64,000 nucleotides of DNA from Parietichytrium sp. I65-24A (taxonomy: Eukaryota; Sar; Bigyra; Thraustochytrida; Thraustochytriidae). This document shows, piece after piece, positions 1 through 12,900 of this stretch. The translations under genes were made by a program, and so were the position numbers. The stretch is taken from assembly GCA_012862575.1 (NCBI GenBank), contig BLSF01000004.1:310001-374000 (forward strand), read 5' to 3'. The notes below the pieces were generated by a model, which had not been told where the DNA came from, did not search any database, and saw nothing but the letters and a program-made list of their open reading frames with translations. Every line of letters starts with the position of its first letter. Positions within the stretch are counted from its first letter, which is position 1.

Positions 1-2347
1 AATTGAAACAATCTGCGACCCCGCTCTCTTTGACGCACAACAGCGCTAAAACTTTCCGGGCAAGTTATCTGAATCCTGCCTATAAGGCTCACTCGCCTTT
101 ACGAGATTGATCCACACCGTCCTCTGTGTGTCTTGAAGCTTGATCTTCAGAATTCAGAACATTGAGAACACTGCAAGTCGGGTCATTCATTCTTTCTCAC
201 AGACAGACAGGCAGACCAGACCAGGCCAGACCAGACCACAGTCCCATTCAATCGCTGTCAGCATTTTCAGCATTCAACAGTGAACATGTTGAAGAGAGCA
301 GATCTTGACTACGAATACGTGCAGGGCCAACGCGGTGCCACCCAGCCCAACGGCGGCGTTACATCCTAACAGGTGCACCGACTTGACAGTGAAGGCAACA
401 ATATCTGCATCGGAAGGAAGCAAGGAAGTCAAGGAAGGAAGGAAAGTCAGTCAGCCTGTCAATGCAATGTGTGGCACGGACGGCGTGGTCTGGCTACAGC
501 GGGTACTGACAGGCAAGTGGGTAGAGTACTAGTACCAACCCGCGTCTCAACTGTCTGAACCGTGAGATTTGTGCCACTGGCCCACCAGCCGCGCAAGCCT
601 GCAACTTTTTCCGCGCATCTGACACATCTGACAGTGGGAGTCCGGCCTGCCCGGAGCTGAGAGCCTCTTTTTTCTGGAGTGTGTCGGTGCTGGAGTGGGC
701 AATCTTTCCTTCGAGTTTTGTTTTTAACTTGGAAACTCTAGCTAGATTTTAATTCTGAGTTCTCAATCAATCAAGTGTTCTGAATTCTGAATTATTCTGA
801 AGCGACTGTGGCTTTCGCAGCTGTCAGACTGTACGCAGCTGAGCGTAACGTCGTCCACGTGCTCTCGCGATGGCGCCCTTCTTCCTCTGAACACATGAAT
901 CCACTGGCCCACATCTCCACCCTGATCTTAGGGGCTTTGCGATCGCTCAAAAACACCTCTTCATTCACAGTCAATCAACGTTTGCCGACCGCTGTGGAAG
1001 CGATGATCGCCATGATGCGGAGCATTGCGGAGCGCTGCAACCCACCCCACAACCTAAACGTTCGGTTTGAACTGTAAGTAGCTGGCCAGGTCAGTGTTTT
1101 TGACTTGCTTTGTTAGTTTATTTATCCGCGACCGCTCATCTCGGCTCCGTCCACCCACCGGTGCGAGTGACTGCGTTGCAAGTTGCAGCGCTGTTATTGC
1201 ACGTGGCACCGTTGACAACATTGGCATCTGCGGTCTTGGACTGTGGCATTGTGGCAGCAAGTTTCCAACGGCCGCCATGTTCATCGATTCGATTGACTTC
1301 AAGATTGATTGATTTTGGCCTCGGAAGATGAGAGTGGTCCGGACCAAATAATTGATTTACGTGTACTTGTCTAAGACTATCGTTCATTCACACTTTCTGA
1401 GATCCTCGTAGCTACTACCTCCAGGCTACACGGAGCTGGCGCAACTCTCGCAACATCCATCATCTGGCTCGGATTATTTTTATTCCCTTTTGACTGTGGA
1501 TTGACGGAGGGTGATGTCAGGCTAGTGTAATTTGTTCATTTAGAATTTAGATTTACTGTTAGATTTGTTTTCATCTTTAGCGAATCATTGAATGATTCGA
1601 CTTGAAGAAACGAACACACAAACAAACAAGCATTTTCAGATCGCTCAAAAGTCGGCCGGGTATGGCTGGGTTTCTTGTTTTGGTTTTAATTGTTTTAATT
1701 CAATTTGTTTCTTCTTTTTTGAGCTTGGGAACATGAATGGCCTCACCGTAGGGACGGGATTGCGCCGCGAGCGAGACGAAAGAGCCTCGGACGGTGAGCG
1801 CCAAGTAGTAATCAACTCGCGGGCGGGGCGTATCCAAACACTGTGTTTGCCTCTGAGAGACATGGCAACAGCGTTTCCTGAATTCTGAGCATCCTCGGCC
1901 CGTGCGGTTCAAAGTCCCGCCACATATAAACTAGAGTGTAAAGCGAAAAACGCTTTTGATTCTAGCAGAGACCTGCCCGGACCTCGCGCTTTGTAAAACG
2001 CTGCAAACGCAGACACCAGGTACCAGGGACACCAGAGGATTGCAGACATGGCAAATTTACCTTGAGTGGGGTGAGTGGCACTTTGAAGTCGCGTTCGTAC
2101 GCTCATGCAATGCGTGTTCAGCTTTCACAGATGTTCACAGATGTTCACAGATGTTCACAGATGTTCACAGTAACGAGCTAGCACTCCTCTCTGTCCGCCC
2201 ACGCTCTCTGCTCACTGGATAGTCTCAGCTCGCCGCGAACGTTAGCGCGGCATTGCGGCATTACGCTTTCGGATCTCAGATCTCAGACCCCAGGTCCGGC
2301 GAGAGACGCGCAGCGCCTTCTTCGCAACCGTGTTGGAGAGAGACGTG
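1..2347. other. Noncoding region, no supported gene
   Basis: I see no gene here that I can support. All open frames are short, lack recognisable motifs and overlap on both strands. An ATG at 286 opens a 27-codon frame beginning MLKRADLDYEYVQG, with a composition that could be a first exon, but no continuation is obvious. Another ATG at 895 opens a frame that ends beside a GTAAGT at about 1074, again without a clear partner exon. A 10-bp tandem repeat lies at 2123-2170. The last few hundred bases are probably the promoter of the epoxide hydrolase gene. Confidence 0.6.
2123..2170. repeat. 10-bp tandem repeat (ATGTTCACAG)n
   Basis: Four perfect copies of ATGTTCACAG plus a partial leading copy, about 180 bp upstream of the epoxide hydrolase start codon. 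Confidence 0.9.
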
Positions 2348-3526
2348 ATGGAGAAAGATCTTGGCCAACCTGGTGATGATGGGATTGCACACACCTTTGC
2401 CGAGCTGAACACGGGCTTGCGCATGCACATCGCGAGCGCGAGTCCAGAGTGCGATTCCAAGAAGAACGCGATCCTAGTGTTTGTTCATGGTTTTCCGGAA
2501 ATGTGGGCGAGCTGGAAGCCCCAGATGCTCGCTGCAGCGAAAGCTGGTTTCCTCGCTATTGCTCCAGATATGCGCGGGTATGGGAAGACAGACGCGCCGA
2601 AGGAAGCAGACGCCTACTCGCTGCAGCATCTCACCGAGGATTTGGCAGCGCTACTGGACTGGCTTGGTCTTGAAAAGGCGGTGTTCGTGGGCCACGACTG
2701 GGGCGGTGCGGTGGTCTGGGCAATGGCGCAGCACATGGAGCACAGGTGTCTCGCTGTGGCAAGTCTGGCAACGCCTCTGTCGCCGTGGGTGTCGCCTTTC
2801 AGGTCCATCGTTTCGGAGAAAGCGGCGACGAAAGATGGCCCGTCTCAGCCTCAAAAGACATTGGCGGACCTGAGGCAGTCGCTATGGGGCGGCGAGGCTG
2901 GGCCGATGGCGTTCTTGTTCAAGCAAGACCCGGAAGTGTGCGGTCAGATGGACTACCAAGTGTACTTTAGTTGTTGTCCGGACCTTGCACAGAAGGAATT
3001 GGAAAGGGACGTAACGCGTACAATTCACAGTTTCTTCCGCTCCCAGCTCCCCACGCGCTCTCTGGCTGAAAACGTTGCCAACATGAAACTGGGCATGCGA
3101 GCTGCAAAGGTGCGGAAGAATGGAAACCGGGGTGTCCTAGCTTTGGCTGCTGAGCGAGTTCCGAGAGATCCTGTATGGTCGGCTGAAGAGATGCAAGAAT
3201 ATGTCGACGCCTTTTCTCACTCAGGTTTCTTCGGCCCAGTGGCATGGTATCGCAATATCGATCGAAACGTGGCTTGGGATTGGGAATGCAGCGCCAAAGT
3301 AAGGGGTGAGGAGCTCGTAGAAATTCCCTGTTTAATGGTAACTGCCGAGTTTGACAAGATTTTGACGCGAGAAGCAGCCGCTGGGATGGACCGATTCTTC
3401 ACTCATCTCTCTTGGGCACACGTCAAATGTGGGCACTGGATGCAGGCCGAGCAAACTGACAGCATCAATCGAATTTTAATCGATTGGCTAAGCTCGAAGG
3501 TTGCGAACGCGCATAGCTCTCTTTAG
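2348..3526 (+). CDS. Soluble epoxide hydrolase (alpha/beta hydrolase)
   Basis: The 392-residue protein is an alpha/beta-hydrolase of the soluble epoxide hydrolase family, which opens epoxides to vicinal diols with water. Visible motifs are the oxyanion-hole HGFPE (residues 47-51), the nucleophile elbow GHDWGG (115-120, nucleophile Asp117), a lid motif YQVYF, the lid tyrosine in AWYRN (Tyr301), a likely charge-relay Asp336 in VTAEFD, and the catalytic His363 in CGHW. All members of the catalytic set are present, so it should be active. There is no signal peptide or membrane segment, so it is probably cytosolic. I chose the ATG at 2348; a GTG 18 bp upstream is also in frame but is an unlikely eukaryotic start. 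It converges with the gene at 4214-4852. The natural substrate (fatty-acid epoxide or xenobiotic) cannot be told from sequence. Haloalkane dehalogenases share the fold, but the HGFPE motif and lid tyrosines favour an epoxide hydrolase. Confidence 0.9.
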   Translation: MEKDLGQPGDDGIAHTFAELNTGLRMHIASASPECDSKKNAILVFVHGFPEMWASWKPQMLAAAKAGFLAIAPDMRGYGKTDAPKEADAYSLQHLTEDLAALLDWLGLEKAVFVGHDWGGAVVWAMAQHMEHRCLAVASLATPLSPWVSPFRSIVSEKAATKDGPSQPQKTLADLRQSLWGGEAGPMAFLFKQDPEVCGQMDYQVYFSCCPDLAQKELERDVTRTIHSFFRSQLPTRSLAENVANMKLGMRAAKVRKNGNRGVLALAAERVPRDPVWSAEEMQEYVDAFSHSGFFGPVAWYRNIDRNVAWDWECSAKVRGEELVEIPCLMVTAEFDKILTREAAAGMDRFFTHLSWAHVKCGHWMQAEQTDSINRILIDWLSSKVANAHSSL

Positions 3527-4213
3527 TTAGAGCTTGACTGTGAATTTGCTTTTCTTCGTGAGAACCAAAACTATTTATTTATTGTCTTGTTCAAAGCTGA
3601 AAGGACCGCGGCTTTGCATTACAAGTAAGCAAGTGCTCTGGACCGCGCTTTGTTAATATTTTTTTATTTGTTTTAAAATAAATGAATTAAACAACCGAAC
3701 GCTGTAGCTTGTGCACGGCGGGCTCTACCTGCATACATAACCTGGCGCTTTCAATCCGAGTCAAGTCAGGGCGCGCTGATGAGTGAGCCAGTCCGAGCAA
3801 GAGTACCGGTAAAATATAGAAGGTGATTCTCCATAATCCCTCATCTCGAGAACCCGCTAGTAGCTAGAGAACCTTCTCTATCACACTTGAATGCTATTGA
3901 TATGATGCTACAACGTGTTTTTTTTTAACTGCGACATCAAAATCAAGCAGTCCGAGAATATGTAACTCATGAACACGACATTCGGATTCTGAACTCCGCA
4001 GATCTGCATTTTGATTGAGGTCGACGCGGATTTATCAGACAGCCAATACGGTCTTCGGCGTGTGCTCCGAAACAAAGATGAACCTCTCCATTCGCTACAC
4101 ATTATGAACGCACAACTCTCGGGTGGAGTTGTGCTCCTGATGCAAGAAACCAAAGTAGACCTGAGCAATTGATCTCATCTACATTTTCGACGCAGCTACT
4201 GTCGGAAAAATGC
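3527..4213. other. Convergent intergenic region
   Basis: This lies between two convergent genes. It holds the AATAAA at 3677, one TACCGGTA palindrome at 3804-3811, and possibly a 3' exon of the minus-strand gene at 4214. On the minus strand, splicing from a GTGAGC donor at the end of that gene to a TTGCTCAG acceptor would open a frame running down to about 3908. That is only a possibility. Confidence 0.5.
3677..3682 (+). terminator. Candidate poly(A) signal AATAAA
   Basis: An AATAAA hexamer lies about 150 bp after the stop codon of the epoxide hydrolase gene in AT-rich DNA. The position suits a 3' end, but a hexamer alone is weak evidence. Confidence 0.35.
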
Positions 4214-4852
4214 TCACCCTTCTAAGCGACTGATCATGTTTGCTGGGACTTGATGGACCATGCCGTCGCGAAGGTAGGTAGTGAGCACTTCAGAGTCAGG
4301 CGTCTTTGCCTCAGTACAAGCCATGCAGCCATTGCAGCATGCATTGCAGGCCGGGCCAACCTGCGATAGAGGTACAACAACGAGCTCGACAACCTGTCCG
4401 TTCGTGGCTGGCCGCCCATTTTTTCGGAGAAAGCTAACGAGATTCAATTCTGGCTCCACCTCCAGGGGCACCAGGCACGGGACCAGCTGCGAATAATCCT
4501 CGTCTGAGTCCAAATTAGAAACACTAGCCGTTTTCGCCATCCCTTCCGCTGGTAAGAACCCCAACCGAAAAGAGCTGCGCCGTATCCTCTCGGACCAGCA
4601 ATGCGGGTTCTTCGACCGCGAGCATTGGTCCAGCAGCTCCCTATACAGCATGGACCTGCGCTCTCCAGCCAGTCCTAGCCCGCCCATTTCGATCCTGTCT
4701 CGAATCGACCTGAACGTCGCCGTACGCTCGTCCACCTGAATATTCTCCAGTGGGTCGGAAACACCTCCCATACACGTGCCCACCACATACATGTGCTCGT
4801 CCTTCACGTCAACCGGGTGCGTGAACGTTCGAACCTGAACCAGCACGCCCAT
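4214..4852 (-). CDS. Unknown protein with Cys cluster
   Basis: I do not recognise this 212-residue protein. It starts at a clear ATG (MGVLVQVRTFTHPVDV) and has a mixed, globular-looking composition in its first half. Near the C terminus is a compact cysteine cluster, ACNACCNGCMAC, with five cysteines in twelve residues, which could bind metal or form disulfides. No signal peptide or membrane segment is visible. The stop codon TGA is embedded in GGGTGAGC, a good splice-donor sequence, so the true C terminus may lie in a further exon to the left. Splicing to the acceptor TTGCTCAG would keep the frame open for roughly 85 more codons. The gene converges with the epoxide hydrolase and diverges from the giant gene at 6941. 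That it is a gene is supported by its length and start; its function is unknown. Confidence 0.5.
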   Translation of the reverse strand: MGVLVQVRTFTHPVDVKDEHMYVVGTCMGGVSDPLENIQVDERTATFRSIRDRIEMGGLGLAGERRSMLYRELLDQCSRSKNPHCWSERIRRSSFRLGFLPAEGMAKTASVSNLDSDEDYSQLVPCLVPLEVEPELNLVSFLRKNGRPATNGQVVELVVVPLSQVGPACNACCNGCMACTEAKTPDSEVLTTYLRDGMVHQVPANMISRLEG

Positions 4853-5809
4853 CTTCGCGAGCTTGTCGTTACACTCAACCGCTCAGACACTCAGACGCCG
4901 CTACTCGTTTATCTTCTTGGATGTGAGTAACGGCCTTGGGACTCGAGGCATTGGGACGCTGCAGTACTGGCTCTCTGTAAAGTGTACTCGAGGAGGGAGT
5001 AACGCCAAAGCCTTCTAGCTAGCCGTTGAACGACATTACTACTAGTACTAGTAATAATATTAGTGCTGGCCAGATAGCTAGGTCATTACCTGACTGGCAT
5101 ACTGGCATACCGGTACTGGCATACTGTACCCGCGGTAGTACCGGCTTATAGGAGGAATGAAAGAATGTTCGTTTCGATGGGCGAACAAACGAATTGCTCG
5201 CCTGGCATGTTCTCGGAAAGGACCAGCACCCCGGTATAGTGGAGGTTCCAGCTGCTCACGGTTGTTTGCTTCCGCCACGCTGGAAATGAAGGACCAGGTA
5301 GACCAAGATAACAAACAGGCAAGGCGGGCGTCTTACTTTTAGGTGCAAACATTTACAACCTGCTCTCTCAAACGCGATAATTTGTGGTTTCCGGCAACTC
5401 GGGCGCAACCCAGAACGCACTAATACTGCTAGCTAGCACCGCTACAAGACTACAAGCAGGTAGTATTGGTGGCTAACTAGGCATTAGTACACACCTCCTC
5501 GAGTTTCCTTCCTTCCACAAATCTCAGAATAACTGAGTTGTGCTGCCCGCTCTTTTTGATGGTTGTGCGAAAGATGCAATCACAGCAATCAGCCCGCGTT
5601 GCCCACAGGCTCAAATCGGTGCCCTACCTTCCCTTCGCCACAGATAAATGAGCCTCCGAGTTCAATGAGTTCAACGCTCATTGAGCATTGACTGATTGAC
5701 TGCAGTCAGCCAGGACTGTGCTGACAGTGTGCGTATATGCTTGAAAGAACAGAGAAAGAAGGGTCAAAATAAATTCGACTTACATCCTGACATTTCAAAT
5801 GAATTTCTA

Positions 5810-5857
5810 CGTTCTTCATTCTTCGTATTCTTCGTATTCTTCCTATTCTTCGTTCTC
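5810..5857. repeat. 9-bp TTCGTATTC-type repeat
   Basis: Imperfect tandem copies of a pyrimidine-rich 9-mer (TTCGTATTC and variants). Confidence 0.8.
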
Positions 5858-6133
5858 GAAAGACGGCAGCGGAGATCGAATGAATCCTGCGGTGGAGCAC
5901 ACCCCATACAGTCAGTCAAGTCAGTCGATTGCTGTGGAATGCTGCGGAGCCTACTTGCTCTCTACTAGAAAGTATGAAGAGACCACTTGCGCGAAGGAGG
6001 TACGAGACTACGATTCCCTACGGCTGATCTAGCTAGCTGATCTCACTGATCGTTGGTGTACAGTACTAGCGTAATAGGGTGCTAAAGCAGCTATCCTACT
6101 GACTGGGAGTACTAGTAGACACTTTATAGAGGT

Positions 6134-6140
6134 TATAAAA
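6134..6140 (+). promoter_or_regulatory. TATA-like element
   Basis: A TATAAAA string about 800 bp before the start of the giant gene. It is a possible core promoter element if the 5' untranslated region is long; the match is too short to be firm. Confidence 0.2.
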
Positions 6141-6940
6141 AGATGAGGAGCGCTCCAAACGCTCATATTGAGAAATTGTTGCGCTGTAAAGGATGACCAC
6201 TACGCTTGGCGTTGGAGGGTAAGAGTCACACGAGGCAGGAAAAAAGTTGAGTTGCTTTCACAGTCGCTTTCCATGCAAGAGCAAAAGCACGTTTGACCGT
6301 GAGCTGAGTGGCTCCACCCAGTGCACTCACTCACCCACTCACCAACACCCTACCTCGTACGCATGCACTCTTCAGTAGCACTAGTGCTAAGTACTAGTAC
6401 ACCTCTCCACTGTCACATGATATGGCAGCTACGGCAGCTGACGCACTCCCAGCGCTGCGGGTAGGTGACTGCTAGCAACCTGACTCTACGCAGCACATGT
6501 GAGGATGTGTTGCGGCAACTTACTATGGGCTTACGTGCGAGCGTAAGACGGATTATCATGATCATGTGATCATGTGAGAAATGTGAGAGATTGAGTTGGA
6601 GTATTGTTAGTTGCATTTTGAAGGGTGTGCGGCAAAGAGTGAAGAGTGAAGAGCGAAGAGTGAAGAGCCGAAAACAGTGGACCGAGTGGAGAACGGAAGC
6701 GTCGCAAGTAGTCCGTGTTGCAGGCATTGCAGGCGTTGCAGGAGGTGGAAAGTTGTGGTTGCAGCGAAAGCGGCGGTCGCGTGAAGTGTCAAGTTGAGGT
6801 GCAGGCAAGAGAAAGAGCAAGAGCAAGAGCAAGAGCAGGCGAGCCCGGACGGAGCGTGTGGGTCAAGCGTGGAGGCGAAAAGAGCGAGCGAATCGAACCC
6901 CGTGGAGTGAATCGTGCGCTCCAGCGCTTGTGCTCGCGAG

Positions 6941-9900
6941 ATGAGCTCCGAAGAATGGGTGTGCGAGATCGCCAACTGCGACTGTGGCAAAGCGAGGTCT
7001 GAGTCGGAATCGTCATCGTCGTCTTCATCGTCGTCGTCGTCGTCGTCCTCATCGTCGTCTTCGGAAGAGTCGTCAGGATCTTCTCAGTCCTCGGAGTCTT
7101 CGCGCTCGTCCTCAAGCTCCGTGTCTGCAAAATCCAAGGCGGTGCCGAGCTCGTTTCCTAGCTTTGCAAATGCATTAAAAGGACGGTTGCGAAGCAACTC
7201 GTACTGTTCCGTGGGTTCAAATGAGTCAGAAGAGATTCGGAACGTGGAAGAGTGGGAGGCCATGGAGAAGGCACAGGATCTTGAGCTTGACTCTATGGCC
7301 GAAATGGATGCTGAGGAAGACGACAACTCGTCTCGACTTGCGCCAGTCCGTGAGCCGTCGTTCGCGGCCAAAAAGCGCAAAAGTATTAGAAGGCAAGTTC
7401 GACATCTCTTCGTCAAAAGCGCGAGACGTGTGTCGGAGAAGTTGTTCTCGAAAAGCTCGCAAAAGCTCCCTTCTAGCCAGCCACCCTCCTCGGAGAAGCT
7501 GGCGACCAAGCTGGGCGAAGCGTTCCGATACCCGGAGCTACCCCTGTCGGAATGGAAAACCTGGAGTACGACGAAGTGCCCGCCACTCGGTTTTTGCAGC
7601 TCTTCAAACCCAGTTTCGTGCGAATGGCTGCTTGATCTTCTCAGTGGCCAAACGAAATCTGCAAATGATGCTGGATTAGAGGCCCAATCTAGATCTCTTT
7701 TTGGGGCTCCGACTCCGGTTGTACCGACATTTGGCGACGGAATGGAGTCTCCGTTTGCAATGAGGATTGGTGACGGGTTGGACTATTTTTCCAAATTCGC
7801 TTCTCCGTACGAGAAGCTCCCTATCGCTATCGTAAAAAAGCAGACGCAGATCACATTTGGCCAGTTCTCTACGTGGATGAGTGAGCACGTTCGATTGAGA
7901 CAAGGCAAATGGTATTACGAGGTTACAATCGACAGAAATTCCAGCCTCTTTCAAGTGGGATGGGCGAACAACAGCTTCAAATGTAATACCGGTGAAGGCT
8001 CGGGCGTGGGCGATGAACCCAATAGTTGGGCCTTCGATGGAATCAGAAAGGTGCTTTGGCATGGGAGGTCGAATCCTGGTGGGGCATGGGGCGAAAAATT
8101 CGATCCAAACCGAAGCAAAGTGGTTGGATGCGCACTCGATCTTGACAATCGAACAATCTCATTCTCATACGCAGGCCGATGGGAGTCTCCTATGGGCGTC
8201 GCATTCACGAGCATTAACCACGATGGGGAAAAGTACTTTTACCCCGCGGTTTCGGCATCGCACAATCTTATCACGCTCAACTTTGGGCAAGCCAAGTTTG
8301 TGCACTCTCCGCCATCGGAGGACTACCAACCTGTATTTGCCGCTGTCCCAGATGCTGTAGAGCTCTCGCTTCTGGACTACTCCTGGATCGCAAAGCCACC
8401 TCACGGCCGAGCGGAAGTCACGAGAAGTCGCAACACGATGAACGTGACAGTGTCCGTCAAATATAGCTGCAATTATTTCTTCGATGAGCTTAAAGTCCGC
8501 ACGGGCAAATGGTACTTTGAGGTTTTCCAGCTGGATCAACAGTCTCGGAACTTTAGAGTTGGCTGGGCAACGAGCCAACGTGATTCGGGTGGCGAACTGA
8601 GCATCGGCGATGATCAGCACAGCTGGGTCTACTGTCTAAATGAGGCAGAGATATTTCACAATGATAACACATTGTCTTGGGGAAGGCAAGTAGACTCCTC
8701 CTTTAGCAATGTCGTGGGGTGCGCGATTGATATGGACAATCGCACAATATCCTTCTCCTACGCCGGCAGTTGGGAAGCCCCGATGGGGACCGCTTATACA
8801 AACTTTGTCATGCCAGAGGATGAAACATACCTTATTCCAGCGTGCGGCGGTGAATCAGGCTGTCAATTTGAATTCAACTTTGGAGAGACATCATTCGTCC
8901 ACTCACCGCCTTCCAGCGAGTACAAACCGCTTTGCGCGTGCACTGCCACTGATGACGCGCCTACCATAAAGAGCAATGACACGCTCGCTGTCTTAGACAT
9001 GAGCAAGATGATGTTGCCTAACGCCATTGTGGGGTTCTTGGCGCACCCTGATGTGCGTTGCACGGCTCTCAGAATGTTGAACCTTTCGGACAACCAGCTG
9101 AATAAGCTTTCGCCAGAAGGGATTGAGCGAGCTTGCCTTGCCTTGGCTTCGAATTCCCCTCGCCTGTCTGATCTGAACCTTGCGAACAATCAGCTCTTGC
9201 CTGCAAGATTCCTCAAATTCGGCCCCACTCTCACGAACATTGAGCGGCTTATCCTAGATCGCAACCGTCTTTCCGGTTTCCAGGGAGCCAAGGCGTTGGC
9301 AGCGACCCTCCCGAGCTGTTCCAAGCTTCGCACACTGAGCCTAAAGAAAATTTTTCTGGGCGATCAAGGCGCGGCCGAGGTGATTCAGTCCCTCGAAAAG
9401 TGTTCCGCCCTGGAAAATCTGAATTTGGACAGCAATGACCTTGGTGACTTGTCTTGGAACGCTCTTTGTTCGCTTGGCGCAAGGTTCGTTACTTTGGATC
9501 TTAAACGAAATCCTGGCCTGCCGCTGTCAGAGTCGCTCGAAGGAAATCGCGAAAGTCTCTTTGCCAATGTCGAGGAAGTTGATTTCTCGTGGTGCTTGCT
9601 CAGCCCATCAGATCGAGACCTTGAAATTTTCTCAAACAATCTCAAGAGCGCCAAGGCCCTTCGCCGAATTGGCCTGCGAGGGTGCTCCTTTCGAGCTAGC
9701 CATCTGCAAGAACTCATCTCTGCCCTCCCACAACTGACGCTGTTGGACGTGAGCTATGCTCCATCCTTCTCGGTTGAGGATGTGAAGCGGTTTTTTCAGC
9801 AACTCTCGAGCCAGAGCAGATACTCTGGCCCGACTGTCTTGATGCAAGGACTTGAAAGCAATCTAACATTCGAGACCGACTGCACCATCGCAGACATCCT

Positions 9901-12900
9901 CATAAAAAACCAGCGTGCAGGCCACCGCGTAACCTACCCGCGAGTTGTGCTGAGAGGAAACCCCCCACAAGTAAAAGGTAAGCGTGAAGACAACCAGTTC
10001 CGCATGTCAGACATGATGGCGGTGCTGTTTGAAGGGCTTGCGAAAACACGTGGAAATTACTTTGAAGCACTGTTATCTCTGTTCCGCAAATCGTGGATCG
10101 TCGACGACGTGCAAAGTTTGAAAGTTGCGACCACGCTGCATGATTGGGCCGTGGACCTCCTCAGTGATAAATTTCCTTCGTCGGCTCTCCCAGTCCTATA
10201 CCTTCGCGGTGACCTGGTGGTCTCGAACAAATTGGGCTCCGAAAAGCTAGATTTGCATCTCCCATCCCGCATGAAAATTGAAGGTTCCGCTTGCTTCACG
10301 CGGTGCAATCTGTCAACACTCCACGCAACAAAGAGCTTTCGCGTTCAGAACGCGCTGTACATCGATGACTGCTCCAATTTGCAAAAAGTTCCAGACACCC
10401 TGGAGTGCTACGCGCTCTTCCTTCGCAAAACGGCGATTCACAGCATTGAAATGAAGTGTCCACTATTAGAGTTGGCTGTCGAAGATTGCTCAGGTCTGGA
10501 AACGTTGTCCACCTTCTATGCAGTTCCGACCATCAAGATCTCTGACACCTCGATTGGCAGTCTCTCACAGGATCTGAAGGTGAATTGCCTCGTCTTGAAA
10601 GGCTGCCCCAATCTCGAGGAATTGAGGCTGAACGACGAAGTTACTTCTCTTGAGTTGGTTGACTGCCCTGACATTGCGGTACTTGAAGCGGGCGGTCTGC
10701 AATCTCTCACCGTCGCAAACTGCCCAAAGCTTGAAGCGGTAGTTGCTCCGAATGTTGCCGATGAGCACATATCAGCCCCCGCAAGGGTGGAAGAAGCAGA
10801 GGAGGATGAATATACTGCGCATACAGAAGTATACCCCACGGATGACACACTGGACTTGGTGTCCTCTGGTCAGGGTGAAGAAGAAATGTCCACCGAGGAA
10901 ATCAACATGAAGAAGAGTTTGGAAGAGTATTTGGCAGGCACAGGCTTAGAAACGTCGGAGGCTTATTCGACCTTCATGAAGGGGTTCAAAGAAGTTGAAA
11001 AGGCTGCAGAATTGCTTGGTAAAAAACATCTGGAGGAAATGGGGATGGCTGACTATGCACCGGCCTTCCTTGCAAAATTCCGTGATACGAGGAGCTGGAA
11101 ACAACTCACTCACGAAAAACTGAAACTTGTCGGAGTGAGGTACTTTCGTGAACGAGAGCTGATTATCGAGGAATTTCGCCATCTCCGCGCCGAAATAATC
11201 AACAATGAAGATAAGCAAGTCATCGAAAAAATCATTGGGACTGTGGAGCTTGGAGCCTCGGACAAAAAGGCCTCGCGTGCCCTCGTCGAACAGTTCGGAA
11301 CCTTGAAACGGTGCAAACAACTCACCCACCTGGATTTGCGAAAGATCGGTGTCTTGTCGTTCAAGGACAGAGAGTCTATAATCATGGCCTTTGCGGCTTT
11401 CGACCCGTCTTCCATCGGGACTGAAAAGCCGAAGAAGATAAGATCGGAAGAAGACATCATTACCAGCACTATGAGAAGAATTGGGATGAAACGGTACACA
11501 AAACTTCTCCTGCAGCACTACAGCACCTTGAAGGCTTGTTTCGAACTTACGCACTCAGATCTGAGAGGAATTGGCATCCCTTTGTTTGGGGCACGCGACA
11601 AAATCATTACCGCCTTCAGAGACAGAGACCTCCAAGGAAAGCGGAGAAGGAAGAGACGTGATTCTGTTGACTTGAACGGTACGAATCTCTCGCATGTGAT
11701 TCGCAGGGCGCTTAAAAATTGCAACGAAGAGAGGTATCATCGTGAAATCATCCGTCGCCTGACCACCCTGGAGAGGTGCCGAAATGCCACGCATGCAGAC
11801 TTGAGATCATGTGGGGTTGCATTGTTTGGTATAAGAGACAGAATTCTAAACGAATTCAAGAATATCCCGCCTGACTTGGAATTAATCGCTGACGAAGGAA
11901 ACAAGGCCCTTCAGGAATGGCTCACGACGGCACTCACAGAAGTGTCAGTGTCTTGTGCAAACTCGCTGCTCGTAGAGGAAATCTCGAAGCTGGAACCCAT
12001 CTGGACGCCGGCTGAATGTAAGGCAGGGCTGACACATGCAATGCTGCGAAAAATCGGATTGAGTTTTATTGATCGCGAGCGTGTCTTGGTAGCAGTCTCA
12101 GCAGCGGCGCTGCCACAGATTGATGAGGAGGCTTCTGAAACTAACCGGCCTGATGGTGAGGTGATGCGAGAAAAGTTGGAGGGACTTGGTTTGCTGGGTT
12201 TGGAAGTTGCATTTCAGGCGCGCTTTAAGACGGTGGATCGTTGCGCCAAACTCACGCACACTGACTTACGTCAGTTTGGAATCAAGAATTTCGACACTCG
12301 TCAGAACGTCATTGTTGCTTTTCAGAAAGCCAGAGAGCCTCGTGGCGTATCTTCTTCTGACGTTGAAATCTGGGAGAAGGAGTACATCGTCTCCTTATTG
12401 GAGGCCAAGCTGCCGGCTCGCAAAGCCGCTGAAGTGGCGACTTCTTTCTCGACATTCTCCGACTTCTATTCTGAAGTATTGAAAGATTCTTTCCCAGAGT
12501 CAGAGGTGTTTACTTTAGAAGAAAAACTGGGAATGGAAGCTCTCTTCAACATGTCGAAAGAGGCATACCGCGAATCGAAATCCACCTCTTCCGCGCACAG
12601 TAGGGACCGGCAGTGGTGCGAGGTTTCTGAGTTGTTCTATAACGCTGGTTTGGGATCCTACATCGCCAGCTTACCTCTTTACGCACGAAACTCTATTATG
12701 GGCTGCAAATCCTTGACTCACGAAAAGTTGAAGCAGGCCAGAGGCATTCCGTTCCGTGCTAGGAGGCAGATACTGGATTTAGTGGATAGCTATGACCCTT
12801 CAACCCTTCGACCAAACCCAGCCGAAGCGGCCTACATTCGCAGCGTTCTAGAAGATATCAATCTCGCCCATTTTGCAGGTGATCTTGCCAGTGAATTCAT

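Larger units (their letters stand above)
4853..6940. other. Long divergent intergenic region
   Basis: About 2.1 kb without a supported gene, between divergent genes, so both promoters probably lie here. Contents: clusters of GTACTAG/CTAGTAC-type palindromes (for example around 5041-5058 and 6385-6402), a TACCGGTA at 5108-5115, a 9-bp TTCGTATTC-type repeat at 5810-5857, a TATAAAA at 6134-6140, and an AAGAGC repeat near 6800-6835 just upstream of the giant gene. The short open frames here show no recognisable protein features. Confidence 0.6.

Noticed and set aside
1900-1935. GGTTCAAAGTCCCGCC resembling a tRNA T-loop
   Set aside because: No matching acceptor stem, D-loop box or anticodon arm is found upstream at the right distance.
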